Assembly: GCA_015501055.1 (NCBI GenBank)
Contig: JADNYV010000001.1
Location: 930,001-994,000, forward strand
DNA: 64,000 bases
Direction: 5' to 3'
Origin: Mucidula mucida
Lineage: Eukaryota; Basidiomycota; Agaricomycetes; Agaricales; Physalacriaceae
Shown in pieces: positions 48,424 through 56,868 of the stretch. Below the pieces are notes generated by a model. It searched no databases, was not told the origin of the DNA, and saw nothing but the letters and a program-made list of their open reading frames with translations. A program made the translations under genes and the position numbers. Positions within the stretch are counted from its first letter, which is position 1. The number at the start of each line of letters is the position of its first letter.

Positions 48424-50439
48424 ATGTCCTACCCAATTTCTTCAGCTATCGCCCAGGCTGCTTTTTATGCGCCATCTTCGGCTTCATTCGCCTTGCGCGA
48501 GCAGTCGCTCACTGGATCGCCGTTCGAAATACTTTGAAAAATGTTCCCGGTCCTCGCTCGCCCTCTTGGCTTTGGGGACATGAATGGCTGCTGTATCACA
48601 GTCCGCCTGGTTCCCACTATGTCGACTGGCACAAGCGATTCGGAAAGGTCGTCAAGTTTGCTGGCGCTTTCGGTGTAAGAGGCTTCCCATTCTTGTCACG
48701 CTCTGAGCTAATTGAGAATACTGTAGCACCAAGTACTGTCGATAACCGATCCTCGCGCTGTGACTTACATCCTAAGCGAGAACATCTACCTTTTCCCTAA
48801 GCCCGATGGTGTACGAGAATGGTTCAAAGCCACCACTGGAGAAGGTATCCTCTGGGTTGAAGGTTTGTTAGTTGTTGCTTGAGCCTTTTCTCTTCACCAT
48901 TGACTACTTTTGTAGGCAAGGAAGCCCATGAGAAACAAAGGCGATCGTTGGCACCTGCCCTTAAGTGCGTCTTTGCCGATCTATTGAAAAACGCGAACAC
49001 ACCTGACTGCTCTTCCTAGTGCGCAATCTGTGCGAGACATGACTCCAATCTTTTATGAGACATCTACGAAGATGGCGAACCAGTGGAGCAAGCTGCTCGA
49101 ACACAGTTCAAGCGAAGAAGTTGAGATAGAGATTACGAACTGGGCTGGTCGCTACGCGTAAGTCATGTTGAAAAGGTCTTCTCGCGCTTTGCTCACATAT
49201 GTTCAGTCTAGACACAGTCGGTCGTGCGGCTTTTTCGCATGACTTCAACTGTCTCAATGGAGAGTCGCATGCCCTCGCCGAATCTCTACACGGCCTTACC
49301 AACAACGAAAACAAACTATCGTCCTTCTATATGCGTGCACTCTTTTGGATATTTCCTTCAATTCTATCAATCGGAGCCAAAGGCGAGATGATACGAAAGT
49401 CAAAACTTGAACTCGGCGCCATTTCTAGGAAGATGTGGCAAGACGCCAAGATTGTAGGCGACGAAAGGAAGAACATTATGTCGGCTATGCGTAAGTTCCA
49501 TGTAACGTCTTCTTCAACAAAACTCATCGAACGTGCTCATAGTCAAGTTTGGGGACTCGATGACTGAGGAAGAAGTTGTTTCGCAGATGCGAACAATTAT
49601 TTCTGCTGGTTATGAGCCGGTATCTGGAACTGTCTCTGTATGGCTCCTTCACTCGTCCCGTCGTTTCTAACTTTTAACTATTCCTATCTAGTGGGTTTTA
49701 TATGAACTCGCGATCAACAAGGACCTACAGCAGGCGCTCCGAGAAGAAGTTTTGGCGTCTGGAGAAGATCCATCCTTCGACGCTTTGAACAGTAACTTTT
49801 CTCTATTGGACGCTGTCGTCAAAGAGACCCTCCGAATGCATCCGCCTATTCTGGAAAATCACCATGTGGTGAGTACAGAGTATCTCTGACAATTTGGAGC
49901 TAACGATTTCTCGTACAGGCTGAAGAAACAATTACTATCCCGCTCTCCGAACCAATTCCTGGTACTCTAGATCGGGAGCTCGTCATACCCAAGGGGACCA
50001 TCCTGGAAATTCCAGTCAATATCATCCAGACCGATCCAGAAGTATGGGGACCTGACGCTGACCGTTTTTGGCCTCAGCGTTGGATAGAGCGCAAGGAAAA
50101 GGGTATCAAGCATACGCGTGAAATCTTTGCTTTTAGTGAGGGGTGCGTTTCTTTTCGGGTCCTCGCGCAGCTCTTCACTCAATACCCATGGTAGTCCTCG
50201 GTCTTGTACTGGCAGAGTGTTCGCTATCTGTGAGATTAAGGCAAGTTTCAACCTTCGCAGCGTCGCTTTCAACCTGACAGCTTACATTCCGACAGGCACT
50301 GATCATCACGCTCCTTCGACGTTTCTCCTTCTCATGCACTCATGAAATCGAAGCTTTCCAGAGCTTCGTCATAAGACCTCGCATCATTGGCGAAGGAGCG
50401 AGTTCTCTGCCATTACTTGTTCGAAAGGTAGAAACGTAA
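48424..50439 (+). CDS. CYP4-like cytochrome P450 with a probable N-terminal frameshift
   Basis: Most of a P450 is present. The proline hinge VPGPRSPSWLWG sits near 48550. Helix-I region ISAGYEPVSGT (about 49600), KETLR of the K-helix, PKGTILEIPVN, DADRFWPQRW, and the heme loop FSEGPRSCTGR (Cys ligand; joined across an intron at about 50141-50210). The C-terminus ends SSLPLLVRKVET, as in many Agaricomycete CYP4-like enzymes. The ATG at 48424 gives MSYPISSAIAQAAFY in frame 1, while the hydrophobic anchor (CAIFGFIRLARAVAHWIAV) lies in another frame with no ATG. One extra T in the T5 run at 48462-48466 would join them. No GT-AG intron fits. It is either a pseudogene or a base missing from the assembly. 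The substrate is unknown. Confidence 0.75.
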
Positions 50440-50756
50440 CTCCATTGTCGTCTAGCATTTCCCTATAATCCAACAACTCTACATTCAGCTACGAGATCAA
50501 TTTATGTACGCTATAAATATTCTTCAACACCATATTTTTACTGTTGAAGATCGCAGTCTTGAGATGCTGTGGCGTTGAAGTATACTTGTCTTCGTTGTTT
50601 GGGTAAGTGCACGATTAGGTATTACAATCTTGCATTGAAGGAAAACCGAAAGCTGTAAGGTAGGAAAGGAGAGTAAGCCGATAGGCTGGGTATTGAAAAT
50701 TATATTTAACAAAGTACTTGGGCCTCCTTCAGACCATGGACTTTTTTTTCGTTTCG
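50440..50756. other. Intergenic stretch, 317 bp
   Basis: Convergent 3' ends of the P450 and ERG5 genes. AT-rich, with no supported feature. Confidence 0.4.
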
Positions 50757-52562
50757 TCATGCATTCGTTCTCGGTGTTAATCTCAATCGGCAACCATCTT
50801 TGGGGAACAATGTCGCAATAATTCTAAACAACCATCATGAGGTGCTGATACGATGTAAAGAGCCTGTGAGACTTACTCAATCTCGTTGCTGAGAGGTGTG
50901 ATATCATGTTTGAAATCGAAGGTCGCCAAAGCTGTAGCCAGGACCAGGGCAATGTTCATCAGCGTATACTCCTGACCGATGCACTTGTGAGGGCCTGCAC
51001 CGAAAACGAGGTAGTTCTTTGGGTTAGAGTTGGCGAGGCCCTTGGGATCTAACCATCGTTCGGGTTCGAGAACATCGGGATTGGGGTACACTTCCGGGTC
51101 GTGTAACGCATTGTAAAATGATGGGATGACCATACTGCCAGAGGGTACGGTATACTCTTCACTGATGGGGAATGCCTTGGTGGTCTTGTAGGGAACCTAG
51201 AACATGTTTACTTTTCGGTGAAATGTGTGCTAGTTGTAACTGACCATAGTAACTGGAGGGACAAGACGCATGCTTTCCTTGACAAATGCCTGTAGGTAGA
51301 CCATTTCATCAAGCATCTCGATCGTCATTGGCGCAGCAAAATCGTCACCGCGGACACGGGCTTGCTCTTCGCGAACCTTGGCCATGATATCGGGATGATC
51401 AGCGAGATGTTGGAAACCGTAGATGAGACCGCTGCTCATGGCATCTTGCGACGCGAAGAGGAATGAGAGGACAACCATAGCCATTTCTTTATCAGTGAAG
51501 TCCTTCCTTCCCTTCCATGTCGGGTCAGAGAACAGGCGAACCCATTCATCGAGTAAACAGGTGGGCTCAGCACCACTAGCCATAGCCGCCTTACTTCTGG
51601 ACGCGGCGAGTTCAAGCCAATACATAGCGGCCTTTCTTGATTGGACAGCCTTCCAGACTTTGGTACCAGGGAACGCAAAAGGGAAGTTGACAAGTTCAAG
51701 GGAAACGGTGATCGCCCAGTACTTGTCGCTAATTTCCTTGGTGGCATGGTCAGGAAGATGTTGGCCGCAGAAAACACGGAGAGAGGTATCCATGTTGAGA
51801 TAACGCGCAGGCATCATGATAGGCATAGCTGACGAATCCTTGGCAGCCTCGGCGAGCCAATCCTTGAAGTGTTTCCTCGTGACAATGTCTTGAACCGAAA
51901 CGTACATGCTAAGGGTAAAATTTTCAGGAAATTGACGCGTAGAATAGGTGAGAATGGCTAACCCCATAGCCTTGCGTGTGAACAAAGCGTTCAAACTACG
52001 ACGGTAGTCGACGTGTTCCTTGCCAGTCAAGAATACCCTGTTTGGCAGTGAGATAATGGAGGCTGAAAAGTCGAAGGAGGCGTACCAGTTCTCTGCGAGA
52101 AGAACTTTCTTTGCGGCGTGCACGAGACAAGGCTCAGCATAGGCGGGGGAGTTGAGGATTTTGCGGGAGTATTCGGTTGAAGAAGCCATAACGATAAAGC
52201 TGGTACGATATGAGAAACTTGACAGGTAAGCGAGAATGTACACACATGTTGAAAACACTGATTGCGCTCAGTGCACCAGAATTCCACTGCTTCATGTAGC
52301 CCTCCATGGTGGGCTTCATGGAATCGGCAAACTTGCCAATGAGAGGGATAGTCCATGTGGCACCCGGGAGATGGCGTTTTTTGTATCTATACACGGTCTG
52401 TTCGAGGACAAGTAGCGAGGCAAGGACAGCGGCAGTCGTGTAAAGCCATGTGAAGGAGTCACGGGTGGCGAATTTGGGGAACAGCGAGGGGAAGAGATTG
52501 ATGAGTGGAGCATTGGTCGAGGCTGGAATTCCGGCCGACTGGGAGGCGTTGTCCATGGCCAT
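50757..52562 (-). CDS. ERG5: Sterol C-22 desaturase ERG5 (CYP61)
   Basis: The start is MAMDNASQSAGIPAS; a longer frame upstream has no ATG. A hydrophobic anchor WLYTTAAVLASLLVL comes first, then HLPGATWTIPLIG and MKPTMEGYMKQW. After one intron: TGKEHVDYRRSLNALFTRKA, LFASQDAMSSGLIYGFQH (helix I, the ERG5-specific pattern), KESMRL, then after another intron VPYKTTKAFP, and the heme loop FGAGPHKCIGQEY. The last intron (near 50875-50830) leads to ATLFPKDGCRLRLTPR. CYP61 introduces the C22-C23 double bond late in ergosterol synthesis, at the ER. The reading frame is intact. It converges with the P450 gene, but the two are not close relatives. Confidence 0.92.
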
Positions 52563-53278
52563 GGGAGGGATAAAGAAGAGACACCGTCCCGGCGTTAAGA
52601 ATGGAATCAACAAGTCGGAGCCCAAGAAGGGAAACTTACTATGGCACGATAATCAGTTTTTTGTTGACCAATAAGAATTTGTCCATCACTCGGCGATCGG
52701 CTGCATGAGTGCCGCGCCGTGTCTGGATGGCTGCGAAAACGAACGCGGTTGGCCTTCACAGTGGGTCTCACGATGTCTTCAACGCCTAGATTCTCGTACG
52801 TGCGCGTCGCGCGCACGCTCTTACGTGAAGCGACCTGGCCGAAGGGAGACTGCACTGAAACGGGAGGAATTAACCGTTTATTCACCGTGACAAGTACAAT
52901 TCACTCTTCTCGAGGCGTTTCTCCCAATACTTTCGCGTATTTGCATTGAGCACATCCTCACGGCTTTCCTGACTAAAATAAACGATCTAATTCTTGAACA
53001 GGACGAACGTGCATATGCCTAAAACCAATGTTCTCAATCATGGCGAACAAGATAACTTGTCATGAACGAGCTCGAGGAACATCCTTCAGGTGATTGTGGA
53101 CAGTGAGTGGGCGTCGACGATCCGAGAGAATCCACGGGCACGTGCTAAACTCTCCAACCACCATCGTTGACGATGACGCTCGTTCTGACGCGTGCATCCT
53201 ACGTCAGGCTAAGACTTGGCCTGGCTATATAAAGGCGATGTTCACCTCCAAAGGCTTATTACCTTTTCTCCCACAACC
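52563..53278. promoter_or_regulatory. Divergent promoter region, 716 bp
   Basis: Shared upstream region of ERG5 and the LEA-like gene. It includes the TATA box at 53226-53233. I could not identify sterol-response or stress elements with confidence. Confidence 0.4.
53226..53233 (+). promoter_or_regulatory. TATA box of the LEA-like gene
   Basis: TATATAAA lies 46 bp upstream of the ATG at 53279. A strong TATA box is unusual for genes in this window and suggests high or inducible expression. Confidence 0.55.
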
Positions 53279-53745
53279 ATGCACAGAATCGCTCTACAGG
53301 CGCTCGGCGTCCCGCCGCCTTCAGATCTCTTCACACAACCCCCGTCGCACGCAAGACTGTAACGGAGAAGGTGTCAGAGGTGGCCGACTCGGTACGCCAC
53401 GCCGCGCTCATCATGATTGCTTCCACTAACGCGACATAGGTCAACAAGAAGTTGGGTAAAGGCCTCGCTTCGGCTCTCGAGTCTGGCGAGCAAGCTTCGA
53501 AAGCCACGAAGGAAACTATAGGTTTGCGGCTCGATATTATCTAGGCCTTCGCTCACGTTGCCATTCAGGATCGACGGCTGAGACTGCAAAGCAGAAGAGC
53601 AAAGATACTGCGAATGTGGCAGGACAGAAGATGAATCAGGTTGGTTTTCTTTCTGACTTGTCCTTCACATCGCTCATGTGCGCTTCAGGCTGAATCAGGG
53701 GCTCAGGAGGCGAAGCAGGATATCGAGAAGGAAGTTCGCAAATAG
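53279..53745 (+). CDS. Small LEA-like amphipathic protein, probably mitochondrial
   Basis: The body is assembled across three short introns (48 nt at 53392, then near 53520 and 53640) and stops at 53745. It is Ala/Lys/Glu-rich and helical: TVTEKVSEVADSVNKK, SALESGEQASKATKE, TAETAKQKSKDTANVAGQ, QAESGAQEAKQDIEKEVRK. This resembles group-3 LEA stress proteins. Just upstream, in the same frame, is an excellent mitochondrial presequence (FRSLHTTPVARK). The only suitable ATG (53279) lies in another frame: MHRIALQ, then a break near 53299. Either one base is missing there, or a 47-nt intron (53309-53355) skips the presequence. A role in stress or desiccation protection is inferred from composition alone. 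Confidence 0.5.
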
Positions 53746-54031
53746 AAATGAGCATACATTGCAAGGTGTATTTGTATCGGCGCATTGTCATCCCATTTGA
53801 ATCCATAAGAATGCATTTACTCTATCGCTTGCAAAGCCAACCCCAAGTGCACATAATTCCTTTTCTGACTGTATTACCCTAAGGTGGCGCAGTAAACCCT
53901 AGTTGCGGTATCGATATGGTATTGAAAGCATCAGTTGGGGAATCAATACTGATTTAGGTGGCGGCGCTGCGCTTCAGGCGACGGGCAGCTATTTCGACGT
54001 AATCCATTAAAACCTTTCCTTTGTTGTCAAC

Positions 54032-54036
54032 AAAAA
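54032..54036 (-). terminator. Pol III T-run terminator of tRNA-Arg
   Basis: Five T residues on the minus strand, 6 nt after the tRNA-Arg 3' end, the normal RNA polymerase III stop signal. Confidence 0.55.
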
Positions 54037-54042
54037 CAACTA

Positions 54043-54122
54043 TGACCACCGCAGGGGTCGAACCTGCAATCTCCTGATTACCTGTCTCGTAGTCAGACGC
54101 GATGCCATTTCGCCAGGCGGCC
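54043..54122 (-). tRNA. tRNA-Arg (ACG) with an 8-nt intron
   Basis: The cloverleaf folds fully: acceptor GGCCGCC/GGTGGTC with two G-U pairs, discriminator A, D-arm GCG/CGC, anticodon stem TCTGA/TCAGG, variable AGATT, T-arm GCAGG-TTCGACC-CCTGC. The anticodon ACG is followed by A37 and an extra 8 bases (GACAGGTA) before A38, at the standard tRNA intron site. Total 80 nt. It lies inside the inverted-repeat island. Confidence 0.85.
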
Positions 54123-54211
54123 ATGACTTGCAAGTCCGTTAATGTCAGACTCGGCGGTCTGAGGGCGGAACAAGACGGCGCCCAGCCACTGCGCTGGCGT
54201 TGGGGGCGGCG

Positions 54212-54950
54212 GGACTAAGGCGGGTGGCGGCACGGCGCTGCGCCATATCACGTGTATGAAACACCTGTTGATCACAGCAGTTTGTATCAGTACGTTATTT
54301 CTCGTGTCCTCTCAGCGTCACTCACGCAGGGCACTCGCAGGTCGCAACGGGTTCGTCCCGCCTGCACTATGCGCCACTCTCGATTACTTTGATTACTTCC
54401 GCCTGGTTATTTCTCACGCGTTACATAGACAAAAGTCTCATCGTATATTTTTTCTTACTCCTCATTGTCGTGTTAGGTATGCTAGTTCGTACTCTCTACT
54501 TATATGTCATTGTCGGGGTAGACACCTCAAAATTCGGGTACCCGCCCGTAGTACTTAGTACTCTTTCCATCCCTCAGTAGTATAGTGGTGCTTATCCCCA
54601 ATACTATTCTCGACGACCTTTGGGTTGGTCTTCGGCTACCTCGCGGGATCGATGATTGGATACGGTTTTTTGTATCACCCCCGGAGGTTTTGTCCACAAA
54701 CCTAAGCCTTAAAGTATGTGCCACCTAGGGGGTGAAGGAAACCTTTGGTTTTGATACACCTCCGGTTTACTGCGGTTAGTAACAGTATCAATACGGTATT
54801 GAAACCATCGAGGGTTGGTGGGGAGGTTTCGATACCGGCACGTGATTACTGCACGTGCCGGGGCGCCAGCGCTCAGAGAGCCTCGGGGTGGCGGAATTAA
54901 GGCGGGATGAGGGCGGAAGGGCGCTGCGCCACGTCACGTGCTTAAAGCAC
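54212..54950. repeat. Two diverged direct repeats (GC-rich, CACGTG-containing)
   Basis: The block ACTAAGGCGGG..GGCGCTGCGCCA..CACGTG at about 54212-54260 returns at about 54892-54940 as ATTAAGGCGGG..GGGCGCTGCGCCACGTCACGTG. A third, partial GGCGGCGCTGCGC block lies near 53962. Confidence 0.5.
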
Positions 54951-54967
54951 GTGCCGGTATCGAAACC
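54825..54967. repeat. 143-bp element with perfect 20-bp inverted termini
   Basis: GGTTTCGATACCGGCACGTG at 54825-54844 is repeated exactly, inverted, at 54948-54967. Inside are two more palindromes: GGCACGTG-ATTACTG-CACGTGCC (54837-54859) and CACGTGCTTAAAGCACGTG (54935-54953). This is a MITE-like hairpin; no open frame fits. Confidence 0.6.
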
Positions 54968-55503
54968 GTTACTAACGGTGGTGGTCGGCAATGGTCACCA
55001 AATTTAAACTCCGACGCTGGCTGAGGCCGTGGTCACGTACTTGAGGCTGAATTGCTGGCCTCCCACCTCACTTTTGGGACATGTTTGTATGGAAGAAAAA
55101 CATGGCATGATGCATCTGAAGAAAGTTATGGTTGCAGATTTTTTTCTTTTGCTTCTCTTCAAGTAGTAGAGCATCCAGCAGCCCTTTCGACATGTAAATA
55201 AGAAATCTGCAACGATAACTTTTATTCAAGGAATATTCCAAGAATTTTCGAAATTTTCCCAAGACCTGAGATGTGACAATACGAGCTCCAAACTTTGCAG
55301 AGGAATCAGCTCTTTGGATCCCGTTTGACAGGGGTTTCCTTTTGGGGCAATACCACTTTCTCGATCACGAATTTCTGGCCCGGTTGCCGACCACCACTAA
55401 CGGTTTCAAAACCTGAGCCTCCTGGGGGCTGGCATCGATATCGTTAGTAACACCCCGGGAGGTTTACTGCGCCACCCTATCCTGCTTGGGTCCTAGGAAG
55501 ATG

Positions 55504-55508
55504 AAAAA
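55504..55508 (-). terminator. Pol III T-run terminator of tRNA-Lys
   Basis: Five T residues on the minus strand, 10 nt after the tRNA-Lys 3' end. Confidence 0.5.
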
Positions 55509-55518
55509 TTAAACATCT

Positions 55519-55611
55519 AGCCCACCGCGAGGGTCGAACTCGCAGCCTTCAGATCGCCTAGCTATATGGTCCATAAGAGTCTGACGCTCTATCCGATTGA
55601 GCTAGGCGGGG
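55519..55611 (-). tRNA. tRNA-Lys (CTT) with a 19-nt intron
   Basis: D-arm GCTC/GAGC, anticodon stem TCAGA/TCTGA, anticodon CTT in loop CTCTTA..A, variable AGGCT, T-arm GCGAG-TTCGACC-CTCGC. A 19-nt insertion sits after position 37, the normal intron site. The acceptor CCCCGCC/GGTGGGC pairs except for C1 opposite C72; most tRNA-Lys would have G1. The gene lies just outside the repeat island. Confidence 0.85.
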
Positions 55612-55712
55612 TGTGTGACCTTTGTAGCCGAATAAAAACAGAGTCGGAAGCCCGAGTACAAGATTCTTCTTTTACTGCCTGACTGCTTGCTTGATTCTCC
55701 CTACTCTCCTTC

Positions 55713-56800
55713 ATGTACGCAATACGGAGAAGCCCACACGTTGTTCGTTTGGCATTTCGGCATTCAGGGCATCTTGGGAAGCGATTCCACTCATATGAAA
55801 CCGCGTACGCTGAGAAAATACGGCAACGATCATTACAGTAACTCTAATTCGCTGTCAGAACAAAGTGGAAACTCATCCAATACTACACAGAACCGGTCTC
55901 AGTGTCGAGGAACTCAGACTGAAAGCCCGAGAGAAGTTGAAAGAGGAACAGAAGGCAGCAGCGGCATCTCTTCCTTCCTTCAATCCTCCAGAAATCCCTA
56001 GCACCGCAGACAAACCCTCGACGCGTCCGCAAACTCGCAAGGATGGCTCCCCCATCAAGGTGAGCTGACTTTTACTACATAGCTTAACGAGTATTCTTAT
56101 CAGCTCTTAGCCTCTCTCAGACATCCTACGCCTAACGCGCGTTGCAACTGCGACACCGGAACAGGTATCGGCGCTATGGACGGCCTACCATGCATCGCGT
56201 TCTGAAGGAACTGGCCGCGGTTATCTCTGTGCTGCCATTCCAGTCAATCTCTACAACAAAATGGCCAAAATCGGCGAAACCCATCCTACTTTCGTTGTGC
56301 CATTGCCGCGCCCGGATATGGAGGAACCTACGAATCCCGACAAAACGAATCACGAATTCTTCTACATGGAATGGGGCTTCCATCATTCTCCACCAGTACC
56401 ATCGCCGAATGAGGACCCATTCGCCCCAACACCCCAAAACCAAAGCCCTAATCCAAGAGTATCAACAGTGCTCTTTACTCCGTTACAAGAGTACAAGCTG
56501 CGCAACTCCTTTGCGACGCCCTACCTGATATTAACGCATTACACCGACCTCGTTGAAAGCCATGGCATCGTCCTCCTACGAGGCGAAATAAGTCCGACCG
56601 TTGCTGGTGGCAGTAGTGAAGCACGGTTTATGCTCAGTCAGGAGGACGCCCAACAGCTGGCAATGGCGACCCAAAAGTTTTACCTATGGGGCGAAAAGGA
56701 TGGTGAAGTAGAGGGCGAAAGGCTTCTTACAACGTTCCATAGCAAGCCAGAAGAGTTTAGCTGGCAAGACTTATTGAAAGCCTATAACAAGACTATTTAG
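55713..56800 (+). CDS. ATP11: Mitochondrial F1-ATPase assembly chaperone Atp11 (ATPAF1)
   Basis: Exons 55713-55837, 55891-56059 and 56111-56800 give 327 residues. The N-terminus (MYAIRRSPHVVRLAFRHSGH) is a clear mitochondrial presequence. Next EKIRQRSLQTGLSVEEL and KAREKLKEEQKAAAA form a charged helix. After the second intron comes PLSDILRLTRVATATPEQV, and then the conserved Atp11 body: WTAYHASRSEGTGRGYL, PTFVVPLPRP, EFFYMEWGFH, TPLQEYKLRNSFATPYL and HYTDLVESHGIVLLRGEI. Atp11 holds free F1 beta subunits in the matrix until they join alpha. The length and start fit the family. The two introns are 53 and 51 nt. It converges with the kinesin gene, 68 bp between stops. Confidence 0.93.
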
Positions 56801-56868
56801 ACTTGATGATAGACTACATGACGATTATACGTGCATATCCTACCATACTTTGAGTCCAGCAACTACCT

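Larger units (their letters stand above)
53882..55477. mobile_element. Inverted-repeat island, possible non-autonomous DNA element
   Basis: GGTGGCGCAGTAAACC at 53883-53898 is repeated exactly in inverted orientation at 55461-55476. One more base outside makes 17-base ends with one mismatch, and TA lies on each side (53880-53881 and 55478-55479). The inside holds more short repeats (a GGTATYGAAACC family, GCGCTGCGC blocks, CACGTG palindromes), the tRNA-Arg gene, and no transposase frame. This suits nested non-autonomous elements, perhaps of TA-targeting type. The two ends might also belong to separate small elements. Confidence 0.45.

Noticed and set aside
50757..52562. Identification as CYP51 (ERG11)
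   Set aside because: The helix-I region FASQDAMSSG and heme loop FGAGPHKCIGQEY fit ERG5/CYP61 instead.
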